A stretch of 64,000 nucleotides of DNA from Streptococcus oralis (GTDB lineage: Bacteria > Bacillota > Bacilli > Lactobacillales > Streptococcaceae). Every line of letters begins with the position of its first letter. The stretch's first letter is position 1. The DNA is taken from contig NZ_CP029257.1 of the NCBI RefSeq assembly GCF_024399415.1, forward strand, positions 891,501 to 955,500. The letters run 5' to 3'. The translations under genes were made by a program, and so were the position numbers. This document shows positions 1-7,783 of the stretch, one piece after another. Below the pieces are notes generated by a model. It did not search any database. It saw only the letters and a program-made list of their open reading frames with translations, and was not told where the DNA came from.

Positions 1-205
1 AAAGCTTTATCAGACCTATGTAGCGGACTTTCGGGAAACCAAGTCAATCGCGCGAGAACGAAAGAAAAAAATCATCGTATCTATCTATATCTTGATGGGG
101 ATTTCTATTTATTTTGCCCCTCTTTTGCCAGTCAAAATCGGTCTGGGAGCCTTGACTGTCTTTATCACCTACTATCTCTTTAAAGTCATTCCTGACAAAG
201 AATAG
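1..205 (+). CDS. DUF454 (YbaN-like) membrane protein, C-terminal part
   Basis: Open frame entering from the left edge and ending in TAG at 203-205; the start lies outside the window. The visible 67 residues begin with a soluble Arg/Lys-rich stretch, followed by two hydrophobic segments separated by a short PLLPVK turn, and end in VIPDKE. This layout resembles the C-terminus of the small inner-membrane DUF454/YbaN family, whose function is unknown. It lies 93 bp upstream of cutC on the same strand, but a -10 box in the gap suggests cutC has its own promoter. Family assignment is from recognition of the pattern only. Confidence 0.6.
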   Translation, partial: KLYQTYVADFRETKSIARERKKKIIVSIYILMGISIYFAPLLPVKIGLGALTVFITYYLFKVIPDKE

Positions 206-262
206 ATAAAAATAGTAGTTATTTGCCTTGATAAAAATGAAAGCCTATTTAAAATAATATGA

Positions 263-292
263 TATAATAAATTCAAAGAAAACATCAAGGAG
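263..292 (+). promoter_or_regulatory. cutC -10 box and ribosome binding site
   Basis: TATAAT at 263-268 and AAGGAG at 287-292, six bases before the cutC ATG. No convincing -35 box is seen at the usual distance. Confidence 0.55.
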
Positions 293-298
293 AATCAA

Positions 299-931
299 AT
301 GATTTACGAATTTTGTGCTGAAAATGTGACCTTGCTTGAAAAAGCGATGCAGGCTGGAGCTCGTCGAATCGAACTTTGTGACAATCTAGCAGTAGGAGGA
401 ACAACACCTAGCTATGGAGTGACCAAGGCAGCGGTTGAACTGGCAGCTAACTACGACACCACCATCATGACTATGATTCGTCCTCGTGGTGGCGACTTTG
501 TCTATACTGATCTTGAAATAGCGATCATGCTAGAAGACATTCGTTTGACTGCTCAGGCTGGAAGTCAAGGGGTTGTATTTGGGACATTAACTGCTGATAA
601 AAAGTTAGATAAACCTAATCTTGAGAAGTTGATTGCTGCATCAAAAGGGATGGAAATTGTCTTCCACATGGCCTTTGATGAATTGAGTGATGAAGACCAG
701 TTGGAAGCGATTGACTGGCTAAGCCAAGCTGGTGTCACCCGTATCCTAACTCGTGCTGGTGTGTCTGGAGACTCGCTAGAGAAACGTTTTGCTCATTATC
801 ACAGAATTTTGGAACATGCAGCTGGTAAAATTGAAATTCTACCAGGTGGGGGGATTGACTTGGACAACCGTCAAACCTTTATCGACCAGCTGGGTGTAAC
901 ACAATTGCATGGAACTAAGGTTGTCTTTTAA
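299..931 (+). CDS. cutC: CutC family protein
   Basis: 210-residue TIM-barrel protein of the CutC family (PF03932). It opens with the characteristic IYEFCAEN and ARRIELCDNLAVGG motifs and has the later strand FHMAFDE and the C-terminal LPGGGID phosphate-loop-like segment. CutC was named for copper homeostasis in E. coli, but a direct copper-handling role is disputed, so the function should be read as cytoplasmic CutC-family, possibly copper related. Length is slightly shorter than the E. coli protein (about 248 aa), as usual in streptococci. A good AAGGAG precedes the ATG. No copper operon (copY/copA) is adjacent. Confidence 0.9.
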   Translation: MIYEFCAENVTLLEKAMQAGARRIELCDNLAVGGTTPSYGVTKAAVELAANYDTTIMTMIRPRGGDFVYTDLEIAIMLEDIRLTAQAGSQGVVFGTLTADKKLDKPNLEKLIAASKGMEIVFHMAFDELSDEDQLEAIDWLSQAGVTRILTRAGVSGDSLEKRFAHYHRILEHAAGKIEILPGGGIDLDNRQTFIDQLGVTQLHGTKVVF

Positions 932-974
932 AAAATAGAAAGGAACTGCTAGCTTTGGGTAGCAGTTTTCACTT

Positions 975-1631
975 ATGTTTGAAATTTTTAAATCCTATCA
1001 GTTTAATAAAGAAAAAGCCCATGCCTATGGTTTTGTGGAAAATGGGGAAGTCTGGACCTATAGTTGCCAGATTTTGCAGGGTGAATTTTTCATGACACTC
1101 TCCATCACTCCTGATAATGTGAGCTTTCAGGTTTTTGACCAGGAAACGGGAGATCTCTATCCTCAAGTTCATATGGAAAGCATGCGTGGGAGTTTTGTCG
1201 GAAGTGTCCGTGAGGCTTGTTTGGAGATTCTTTACCAGATTCGGAAGGCTTGCTTTGATGTACAGGATTTTATCTGCCCTCAGACTAAGCGTATCATGGA
1301 TAAGGTTCAGGAAAAGTATGGTGATCCGTTGGAGTATCTGTGGGAAAAGTCGCCTGATACAGCTGTATTGCGTCATGAAGGCAATCAAAAGTGGTATGCT
1401 GTTTTGATGAGAATCCCATGGGATAAGCTGGAAAAGGGGAGAGAAGGGCTAGTCGAAGCAGTCAACCTCAAACACGACCAAGTAGCTGACCTGTTTTCAC
1501 AAAAGGGTATTTATCCAGCTTTTCATATGAATAAACGCTACTGGCTTAGTCTGGCGCTTGATGATAGTTTGCAAGATGAAGAAGTGATAGAACTCATCGA
1601 AAGAAGTTGGAACTTGACTGTGAAAAAATAG
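975..1631 (+). CDS. MmcQ/YjbR family protein
   Basis: 218 residues. The C-terminal half (about 105-215) matches the MmcQ/YjbR (DUF419) fold, with the typical sequence KWYAVLMRIPWDKL, then NLKHD, then PAFHMNKRYWLSLALDD near the end. The N-terminal half is an extra domain also seen in streptococcal YjbR proteins. The family has a CyaY-like fold and has been proposed to bind DNA, but no activity is established. It begins 43 bp after cutC with a weak ribosome site and may be read through from cutC. The antiparallel open frame at 969-1388 is a shadow. Confidence 0.8.
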   Translation: MFEIFKSYQFNKEKAHAYGFVENGEVWTYSCQILQGEFFMTLSITPDNVSFQVFDQETGDLYPQVHMESMRGSFVGSVREACLEILYQIRKACFDVQDFICPQTKRIMDKVQEKYGDPLEYLWEKSPDTAVLRHEGNQKWYAVLMRIPWDKLEKGREGLVEAVNLKHDQVADLFSQKGIYPAFHMNKRYWLSLALDDSLQDEEVIELIERSWNLTVKK

Positions 1632-1688
1632 GGGAATTCGCTTGAGTTTTCAAATACTTTCAATTAGCAAAATATTCTTTACTGAAGA

Positions 1689-1703
1689 AATTTTCAGAAA
1701 ATA
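1689..1703 (+). promoter_or_regulatory. CodY box upstream of the leucine operon
   Basis: AATTTTCAGAAAATA matches the CodY consensus AATTTTCWGAAAATT at 14 of 15 positions. It ends 12 bp before the -35 box of the leu promoter, a position suited to repression when branched-chain amino acids are plentiful. CodY control of leucine genes is well known in streptococci and lactococci; that it acts here is inferred. Confidence 0.8.
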
Positions 1704-1715
1704 ATGGATTTTTTC

Positions 1716-1744
1716 TTGACAAGTGTTTTTCGCTATGCTAAAAT
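1716..1744 (+). promoter_or_regulatory. leu operon promoter
   Basis: Perfect -35 TTGACA (1716-1721) and -10 TAAAAT (1739-1744) with a 17-bp spacer. The transcript should start near 1751, about 30 bases before the leader peptide ATG. Confidence 0.85.
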
Positions 1745-1780
1745 ACTAAACAAGATATCAAACGAAGGAGAAAGTCAAAC

Positions 1781-1834
1781 ATGAAAACAGCTAAGTTTAA
1801 TCAATTTGCTTTGTTGTTGAGGTACTCGGGCTAG
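1781..1834 (+). CDS. leu operon leader peptide
   Basis: A 17-residue frame, MKTAKFNQFALLLRYSG, with a good GAAGGAG site upstream (1765-1771). Three consecutive TTG leucine codons at 1811-1819 are the sensing element: ribosomes should stall there when charged leucyl-tRNA is scarce. The stop codon lies inside the first leader hairpin (1828-1851). The peptide itself probably has no function beyond attenuation. Position, codon content and following terminator together fit a classic ribosome-mediated attenuator. Confidence 0.88.
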   Translation: MKTAKFNQFALLLRYSG

Positions 1835-1917
1835 TGCAAAAGCATTAGTCCTGTTTGGCTTACCAAGCGGGAGTAAATCAACATCTCGCTTGGGCTTCTG
1901 AGCGAGATGTTTTTTTT
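1828..1917 (+). promoter_or_regulatory. Leucine attenuator with mutually exclusive hairpins
   Basis: Three structures can be drawn by eye. Hairpin A pairs 1828-1837 with 1842-1851 (10 pairs, AAAA loop) and covers the leader stop codon. The antiterminator pairs 1863-1872 with 1884-1893 (10 pairs, one G.U). The terminator pairs 1881-1890 with 1901-1910 (10 perfect pairs) and is followed by seven further Ts. Antiterminator and terminator share bases 1884-1890, so they exclude each other. There is no T-box sequence, so sensing is through the leader peptide. Confidence 0.85.
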
Positions 1918-1946
1918 AAAACTACATTTGGAAAAGGGGAAATCTT

Positions 1947-3509
1947 ATGCGTAAAGTTGAATTTTTTGATACAAGCCTTCGTGATGGGGAACAAACACCT
2001 GGTGTTAACTTCTCAATAAAGGAAAAAGTTTCCATTGCAAGACAGCTGGAGAAATGGGGAATTTCTGTAATTGAAGCTGGTTTTCCGGCTGCTAGTCCAG
2101 ATTCATTTATAGCCGTTCAAAAAATTGCTAAAGCCATGAAAAAAACAGCAGTGACAGGATTAGCTCGTTCTGTAAAATCTGATATTGATGCTTGTTATGA
2201 GGCTCTTAAGGATGCCAAGTATCCTCAAATTCATGTCTTTATCGCTACCAGTCCGATTCACCGCAAGTATAAGCTCAATAAAAGCAAGGAAGAGATTTTA
2301 GAAGCTATCAAGGAACATGTTTCTTATGCTCGTTCTAAGTTTGAAATCGTCGAATTCTCTCCTGAAGATGCGACTAGAACAGAGTTGGATTTCCTCTTAC
2401 AAGTCGTTCAAACAGCGGTCGATGCAGGTGCATCTTATATCAATATCCCTGACACAGTTGGCTTTACGACTCCAGAAGAGTTTGCACGTATCTTTGATCA
2501 CTTGACTGAAAATATTAAATCAGATCATAAAGTTGTCTTTGGTGTCCACTGTCACGATGATCTCGGTATGGCAACTGCAAATACTTTGACAGCAATTAAA
2601 CACGGTGCTGGACGTGTCCAGGGAACTATTAATGGTATCGGTGAACGCGCAGGTAATGTTGCTCTTGAAGAAGTAGCTGTTGCTTTGAAGATTCGTGAGG
2701 ATTTCTTCCAAGCAACTAGTGATATTGTTTTGGATGAAACAATGAATACGTCTGAAATGGTTTCTCGCTTCTCTGGTATTCCAGTTCCTAAAAACAAGGC
2801 TGTCGTTGGTGGTAATGCCTTTTCTCACGAGTCTGGTATTCACCAAGATGGAGTTCTTAAGAATCCTCTCACTTATGAGATCATCACACCTGAATTGGTC
2901 GGTGTTAAGAGTAATAGCCTTCCGCTTGGAAAATTGTCAGGTCGCCATGCCTTTGTTGAAAAACTAAGAGAATTGGCCCTAGATTTTACAGAAGAGGATA
3001 TCAAACCACTCTTCGCTAAGTTCAAGGCACTAGCGGACAAGAAAAAAGAAATCACAGATGCAGATATTCGAGCTCTGGTAGCTGGAACCATGGTTGAAAA
3101 TCCTGAAGGCTTCCACTTTGATGATTTACAACTTCAAACCCATGCAGATAATGACATTGAAGCGCTCGTTAGCCTAGCCAATATGGATGGTGAAAAAGTC
3201 GAATTTAATGCAACAGGGCAAGGTTCCGTTGAAGCGATCTTTAACGCTATCGATAAATTCTTTAACCAATCAGTCCGCTTGGTGTCCTATACCATTGATG
3301 CTGTGACAGATGGAATTGATGCTCAAGCTCGTGTCTTGGTTACTGTTGAAAACAGAGATACAGAAACCATCTTTAACGCAGCAGGTCTCGATTTCGATGT
3401 ATTGAAGGCTTCGGCTATTGCTTATATCAATGCTAATACTTTTGTTCAAAAAGAGAATGCAGGTGAGATGGGGCATAGCGTTTCCTACCGAGACATGCCT
3501 AGTGTGTAA
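1947..3509 (+). CDS. leuA: 2-isopropylmalate synthase
   Basis: First committed step of leucine synthesis: condenses acetyl-CoA with 2-oxoisovalerate to give 2-isopropylmalate. The 520-residue protein starts with the HMGL-like barrel motif FFDTSLRDGEQTPG, has the metal-binding GVHCHDDLGMA at about 200 and NGIGERAGN at about 225, then a linker region with SGIHQDG, and a C-terminal LeuA regulatory dimer domain (about 385-515) that normally mediates leucine feedback. Length is typical of the long LeuA class. It is the first gene behind the attenuator and ends 11 bp before leuB. Confidence 0.97.
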   Translation: MRKVEFFDTSLRDGEQTPGVNFSIKEKVSIARQLEKWGISVIEAGFPAASPDSFIAVQKIAKAMKKTAVTGLARSVKSDIDACYEALKDAKYPQIHVFIATSPIHRKYKLNKSKEEILEAIKEHVSYARSKFEIVEFSPEDATRTELDFLLQVVQTAVDAGASYINIPDTVGFTTPEEFARIFDHLTENIKSDHKVVFGVHCHDDLGMATANTLTAIKHGAGRVQGTINGIGERAGNVALEEVAVALKIREDFFQATSDIVLDETMNTSEMVSRFSGIPVPKNKAVVGGNAFSHESGIHQDGVLKNPLTYEIITPELVGVKSNSLPLGKLSGRHAFVEKLRELALDFTEEDIKPLFAKFKALADKKKEITDADIRALVAGTMVENPEGFHFDDLQLQTHADNDIEALVSLANMDGEKVEFNATGQGSVEAIFNAIDKFFNQSVRLVSYTIDAVTDGIDAQARVLVTVENRDTETIFNAAGLDFDVLKASAIAYINANTFVQKENAGEMGHSVSYRDMPSV

Positions 3510-3520
3510 AGGAGAAGGCT

Positions 3521-4558
3521 ATGACAAAGAAAATAGTAGCTCTAGCAGGGGATGGAATCGGTCCAGAAATCATGGAAGCTGGTTTAGCGGTTCTGGAAGC
3601 TCTAGCTTCAAAAACAGGTTTTGACTATGAGATAGATAGATGCCCCTTTGGAGGTGCAGGTATTGATGCTGCGGGGCATCCCTTACCTGATGAAACCCTC
3701 AAGGCATGTAGAGAAGCAGATGCTATTCTCCTTGCGGCTATCGGTAGTCCTCAGTATGATGGAGCATCGGTTCGGCCTGAACAAGGCTTGCTGGCTCTTC
3801 GTAAGGAACTCAATCTCTATGCCAATATTCGCCCTGTTAAGATTTTTGATAGTCTCAAGCATTTGTCACCTCTCAAACCCGAACGAATTGCTGGTGTAGA
3901 CTTTGTCGTGGTGCGTGAGTTGACAGGTGGGATTTACTTTGGGGATCATATCCTTGAAGAGCGCAAAGCGCGTGATATCAACGACTACAGCTATGAGGAA
4001 GTAGAGCGGATCATTCTCAAGGCATTTGAAATCGCAAGAAATCGGAGAAAAATCGTTACTAGTATCGATAAGCAAAATGTTCTAGCAACATCAAAACTCT
4101 GGCGCAGAGTAGCTGAGGAAGTCGCGCAGGATTTCCCAGATGTTACCTTGGAACACCAGTTGGTGGACTCAGCTGCTATGCTTATGATTACCAATCCTGC
4201 CAAGTTTGATGTCATCGTGACGGAAAATCTTTTCGGAGATATCTTATCTGATGAATCAAGCGTTTTATCAGGCACACTTGGCGTCATGCCATCAGCCAGT
4301 CATTCTGAAAAAGGCCCAAGTCTTTATGAACCTATTCACGGTTCGGCACCTGATATTGCAGGTCAAGGAATTGCCAATCCTATCTCTATGATTTTGTCAG
4401 TTGCCATGATGTTGAGAGATAGCTTTGGACGTTATGAGGATGCAGAGCGTATCGAACATGCTGTAGAAGCCAGTTTGGCAGCAGGAATTTTAACGAGAGA
4501 TATAGGAGGAAAGGCTTCTACCAAGGAAATGACAGAAGCTATCATTGAAAGATTATGA
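3521..4558 (+). CDS. leuB: 3-isopropylmalate dehydrogenase
   Basis: 345-residue NAD-dependent beta-decarboxylating dehydrogenase that oxidises 3-isopropylmalate to 2-oxoisocaproate. It shows the N-terminal LAGDGIGPEIM, the substrate arginine region VVRELTGGIYFG, and the metal-binding VTENLFGDILSDE typical of the isocitrate/isopropylmalate dehydrogenase family, then EPIHGSAPDIAGQ in the cofactor region. The ATG follows an AAGGAG eleven bases after the leuA stop. The last four bases overlap the start of the DUF1294 gene, implying translational coupling. Confidence 0.97.
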   Translation: MTKKIVALAGDGIGPEIMEAGLAVLEALASKTGFDYEIDRCPFGGAGIDAAGHPLPDETLKACREADAILLAAIGSPQYDGASVRPEQGLLALRKELNLYANIRPVKIFDSLKHLSPLKPERIAGVDFVVVRELTGGIYFGDHILEERKARDINDYSYEEVERIILKAFEIARNRRKIVTSIDKQNVLATSKLWRRVAEEVAQDFPDVTLEHQLVDSAAMLMITNPAKFDVIVTENLFGDILSDESSVLSGTLGVMPSASHSEKGPSLYEPIHGSAPDIAGQGIANPISMILSVAMMLRDSFGRYEDAERIEHAVEASLAAGILTRDIGGKASTKEMTEAIIERL

Positions 4559-4824
4559 AGATAAATGAAGGAATAACACTTGCCCTCTTGATTTGGAATT
4601 TGCTGGTTTTCTTGATTTATGGCATTGACAAATCCAAGGCAAGAAGAGGTGCTTGGCGCGTCCCAGAGAAAATCTTATTCATTTTAGCCTTTACTTTTGG
4701 TGGTTTTGGTGCCTGGTTGGCAGGAATCACCTTTCACCACAAGACTAGAAAATGGTACTTTAAAACAGTTTGGTTTCTAGGGATGGTGACCACACTAGTA
4801 GCCTTATATTTTATTTGGAGGTAA
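4555..4824 (+). CDS. DUF1294 small membrane protein within leu operon
   Basis: 89 residues with three hydrophobic helices (about 7-24, 42-60, 72-87). The middle carries the DUF1294 signature: YGIDKSKAR near the start, then RVPEKILF, then FGGFGAWLAG and FHHKTRKWYF. The function of the family is unknown. It overlaps leuB by ATGA and stops three bases before leuC, so it is fully embedded in the operon and should be made at leucine starvation. It could be a passenger or a membrane partner of leucine metabolism; the sequence gives no way to decide. Confidence 0.85.
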   Translation: MKINEGITLALLIWNLLVFLIYGIDKSKARRGAWRVPEKILFILAFTFGGFGAWLAGITFHHKTRKWYFKTVWFLGMVTTLVALYFIWR

Positions 4825-4827
4825 TGG

Positions 4828-6210
4828 ATGGCAGGAAAATCGATTTTTGATAAATTATGGGACCGTCATGTCATCACAGGAGAAGAAGGGCAGCCCCAAC
4901 TCATGTATGTGGACCAGCACTATATTCATGAAGTGACTAGTCCCCAAGCTTTTCAAGGATTACGAGATGCGGGGCGCAGATTGAGACGGCCCGACTTGAC
5001 ATTCGGAACCTTTGACCACAATGTACCAACGGTCAATATCTACGATATTCGAGATGTCATTTCTAAGGCTCAAATTGATAAGCTTGCTGAAAATGTTGAG
5101 GAGTTTGGGATTGAACATGCTGCCCATGGTTCTGAAAAGCAGGGAATCGTTCACATGGTAGGTCCAGAAACAGGACGGACCCAACCAGGAAAATTCATCG
5201 TCTGTGGAGACAGTCATACAGCTACTCACGGAGCTTTCGGGGCTATCGCCTTTGGGATTGGGACCAGTGAGGTCGAGCATGTCTTTGCTACCCAGACCCT
5301 TTGGCAGGTCAAACCCAAGAAAATGCTGGTAGAGTTCACTGGTGTTCCTCAAAAAGGAGTCTATTCTAAGGATTACATTCTCGCCTTAATTGCCAAGTAC
5401 GGCGTTGCCTGTGGTGTTGGCTATGTGGTTGAATATCGTGGACAAGCAATTGATGCACTGACCATGGAAGAGAGAATGACCATCTGCAATATGTCTATCG
5501 AGTTTGGCTCCAAGATGGGAATCATGAATCCAGATCAGACCACCTATGACTATCTCAAGGGACGGGAATGCGTTCCCAAAGCTTTCGAGGAGGCTGTGGC
5601 TGATTGGAAAACCCTAGTCAGCGATGATGATGCTGTTTATGATAAGGTTATCCGGATGGATGTCTCAGACTTGGCTCCTATGGTGACCTGGGGAACCAAT
5701 CCTGCTATGGGCGTCGACTTTGACAGTAGCTTCCCAGAAATCAAGGATATGAACGATGAGCGTGCTTATCATTACATGGACTTGGAGCCTGGTCAAAAGC
5801 CAGCGGACATTGAACTAGGTTATATCTTTATCGGGTCTTGTACCAATGCTCGTCTCAGTGACTTACAGCTGGCTGCGCGATTTGTCAAAGGGAAGAAAAT
5901 TGCTCCCAATCTAACAGCAATCGTAGTACCAGGTTCTCGTCCTGTCAAACGAGCTGCTGAGAAGTTGGGCTTGGATAAGGTCTTCCTAGACGCTGGCTTT
6001 GAATGGAGAGACCCAGGTTGTTCTATGTGCCTAGGGATGAATCCCGACAAGGTCCCTGATGGTGTCCACTGTGCCTCAACCAGTAACCGAAACTTTGAAG
6101 ACAGACAAGGATTTGGTGCTAAAACCCATCTCTGCAGTCCAGCTATGGCAGCTGCGGCGGCTATCGCAGGGCGCTTCGTAGATGTTCGGCAAATGCCAGA
6201 GGCCCAGTAA
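4828..6210 (+). CDS. leuC: 3-isopropylmalate dehydratase, large subunit
   Basis: 460-residue aconitase-family subunit which with LeuD converts 2-isopropylmalate to 3-isopropylmalate. Cysteine ligands for the [4Fe-4S] cluster are visible in [13 protein letters not shown] (about residue 340) and [12 protein letters not shown] (about 400). Other aconitase marks are [23 protein letters not shown] and GTSEVEH. Length is normal for the bacterial LeuC class. The start at 4828 lies three bases after the DUF1294 stop and uses the GGAGG at the end of that gene. Nine bases separate it from leuD. Confidence 0.97.
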   Translation: MAGKSIFDKLWDRHVITGEEGQPQLMYVDQHYIHEVTSPQAFQGLRDAGRRLRRPDLTFGTFDHNVPTVNIYDIRDVISKAQIDKLAENVEEFGIEHAAHGSEKQGIVHMVGPETGRTQPGKFIVCGDSHTATHGAFGAIAFGIGTSEVEHVFATQTLWQVKPKKMLVEFTGVPQKGVYSKDYILALIAKYGVACGVGYVVEYRGQAIDALTMEERMTICNMSIEFGSKMGIMNPDQTTYDYLKGRECVPKAFEEAVADWKTLVSDDDAVYDKVIRMDVSDLAPMVTWGTNPAMGVDFDSSFPEIKDMNDERAYHYMDLEPGQKPADIELGYIFIGSCTNARLSDLQLAARFVKGKKIAPNLTAIVVPGSRPVKRAAEKLGLDKVFLDAGFEWRDPGCSMCLGMNPDKVPDGVHCASTSNRNFEDRQGFGAKTHLCSPAMAAAAAIAGRFVDVRQMPEAQ

Positions 6211-6219
6211 GGAGAGGAT

Positions 6220-6813
6220 ATGGAGAAATTTACAGTTTATACGGGAACGACCGTTCCTCTCATGAACGATAACATCGACACCGACCAAATACTCCCCAAG
6301 CAGTTTCTCAAGTTGATTGATAAAAAAGGCTTTGGTAAGTACCTCATGTATGCTTGGCGTTATCTAGACGACAAGTATACTGAGGACCCAGACTTTGTTT
6401 TTAACCGACCTGAATATCGTAAAGCTAGTATTCTCATCTCAGGGGATAACTTTGGGGCAGGTTCTTCGAGAGAACACGCAGCTTGGGCTCTAGCCGACTA
6501 TGGTTTTAAGGTTGTGATTGCAGGATCTTTTGGGGACATTCATTACAATAATGAACTCAATAATGGCATGTTGCCTATTGTTCAGCCTAGGGAGGTTAGA
6601 GAAAAGCTAGCCCAACTCAAACCGACCGATCAGGTAACTGTAGACTTGGAACAACAAAAAATCATCTCACCAGTTGGAGAATTCACTTTCGAAATCGATA
6701 GCGAGTGGAAACACAAACTTTTAAATGGTTTGGATGATATCGGTATTACCTTGCAGTATGAAGATTTGATTGCTGCTTATGAAAAACAACGCCCATCCTA
6801 TTGGCAGGATTAG
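6220..6813 (+). CDS. leuD: 3-isopropylmalate dehydratase, small subunit
   Basis: 197-residue small subunit that carries the aconitase swivel domain and completes the active site of LeuC. It has the expected N-terminal [18 protein letters not shown] and the conserved [17 protein letters not shown] segment, followed by [21 protein letters not shown]. The ATG sits after GGAGAGG just downstream of leuC. It is the last of the four leucine enzymes in the operon. The next gene starts 27 bp later without a terminator between, so transcription probably continues. Confidence 0.97.
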   Translation: MEKFTVYTGTTVPLMNDNIDTDQILPKQFLKLIDKKGFGKYLMYAWRYLDDKYTEDPDFVFNRPEYRKASILISGDNFGAGSSREHAAWALADYGFKVVIAGSFGDIHYNNELNNGMLPIVQPREVREKLAQLKPTDQVTVDLEQQKIISPVGEFTFEIDSEWKHKLLNGLDDIGITLQYEDLIAAYEKQRPSYWQD

Positions 6814-6840
6814 AAAAAATAGAAAAGGAACTATAGAACT

Positions 6841-7620
6841 ATGACAAAACACATTCAATGGAACGGAACACTTTCTCAAGAAGGCTATGACATTTTAAAA
6901 GGTGAGGGCGGATGTATTGTTTGTCCTACAAAAGTTGGTTACATTATCATGACGAGCGATAAGGCAGGTCTTGAGCGTAAGTTTGAGGCTAAAGAACGTA
7001 ATCGTAACAAACCAGGTGTTGTACTTTGTGGTAGCATGGACGAGCTACGCGCTTTAGCAAAACTCAACCCAGAAATTGAAGCCTTCTACCAAAAACATTG
7101 GGATGAAGATATTCTCCTTGGTTGTATCCTTCCTTGGAAACCAGAAGCTTTTGAAAAACTCAAAGCATACGGTGATGGCCGTGAAGAACTCATGACTGAC
7201 GTTCGTGGTACTAGCTGTTTTGTCATCAAATTTGGTAAAGCTGGTGAACAGTTGGCTGCTAAACTTTGGGATGAAGGTAAAATGGTCTATGCGTCATCAG
7301 CCAACCCATCTGGAAAAGGAAACCGTGGTAAGGTGGAAGGTATCGGTCAACGAATCGAAGGAGCAGTGGATCTTGTCATCGAAGCAGACGACTACGTGGC
7401 ATCTATCCAACCAGACAAAACGATTGAAACGCGCTACGAGCAAGGTGTGATGGTCTCTATGGTCGATAAGGACGGAAAACTCATCCCAGAACAAGGAGGA
7501 GCCCGTTCAACCTCACCAGCACCAGTCGTTATCCGCAAAGGGCTTGACATTGATAAAATCATGATGCACCTGTCAGATACCTTTAACTCTTGGGACTACC
7601 GTCAGGGAGAGTATTACTAA
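6841..7620 (+). CDS. Sua5/YciO/YrdC family protein
   Basis: 259 residues of the YrdC-like fold. Family marks are CPTKVGYIIMT near the N-terminus (ATP/threonine pocket region), KERNRNKPGVVL and the YASSANPSGKGN loop matching the SSAN.SG motif. Bona fide TsaC/Sua5 makes threonylcarbamoyl-AMP for tRNA t6A37. This protein is diverged in the first motif and has a C-terminal extension ending in WDYRQGEYY, so it may be a paralogue with another substrate rather than the essential TsaC. It is 27 bp downstream of leuD on the same strand and is followed by a strong terminator, so it looks like the last gene of the leu transcript. Confidence 0.75.
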   Translation: MTKHIQWNGTLSQEGYDILKGEGGCIVCPTKVGYIIMTSDKAGLERKFEAKERNRNKPGVVLCGSMDELRALAKLNPEIEAFYQKHWDEDILLGCILPWKPEAFEKLKAYGDGREELMTDVRGTSCFVIKFGKAGEQLAAKLWDEGKMVYASSANPSGKGNRGKVEGIGQRIEGAVDLVIEADDYVASIQPDKTIETRYEQGVMVSMVDKDGKLIPEQGGARSTSPAPVVIRKGLDIDKIMMHLSDTFNSWDYRQGEYY

Positions 7621-7631
7621 GATAAAAAAAG

Positions 7632-7679
7632 AAGTCTAGTGTTAAGAGTCATTGAAGCTCCTAACGCTGGGCTTTTTTT
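7632..7679 (+). terminator. Terminator of the leu operon
   Basis: Eighteen-pair stem, 7632-7649 with 7657-7674, containing several G.U pairs and one A-C mismatch, a 7-base loop and a run of Ts. It separates the leu operon from the restriction genes. Confidence 0.85.
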
Positions 7680-7783
7680 AGAAGTTCTTTTCTTTTTTAA
7701 ATAGATATGATATTCTATATATGAAATAGGGTTTTGAAATATTAAATACTAACTAGCCTATAATATGAAAATGGAGCTACAAA

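Noticed and set aside
1751..1946. T-box riboswitch for leucine
   Set aside because: The T-box core sequence is missing and a leader peptide with Leu codons explains the terminator.
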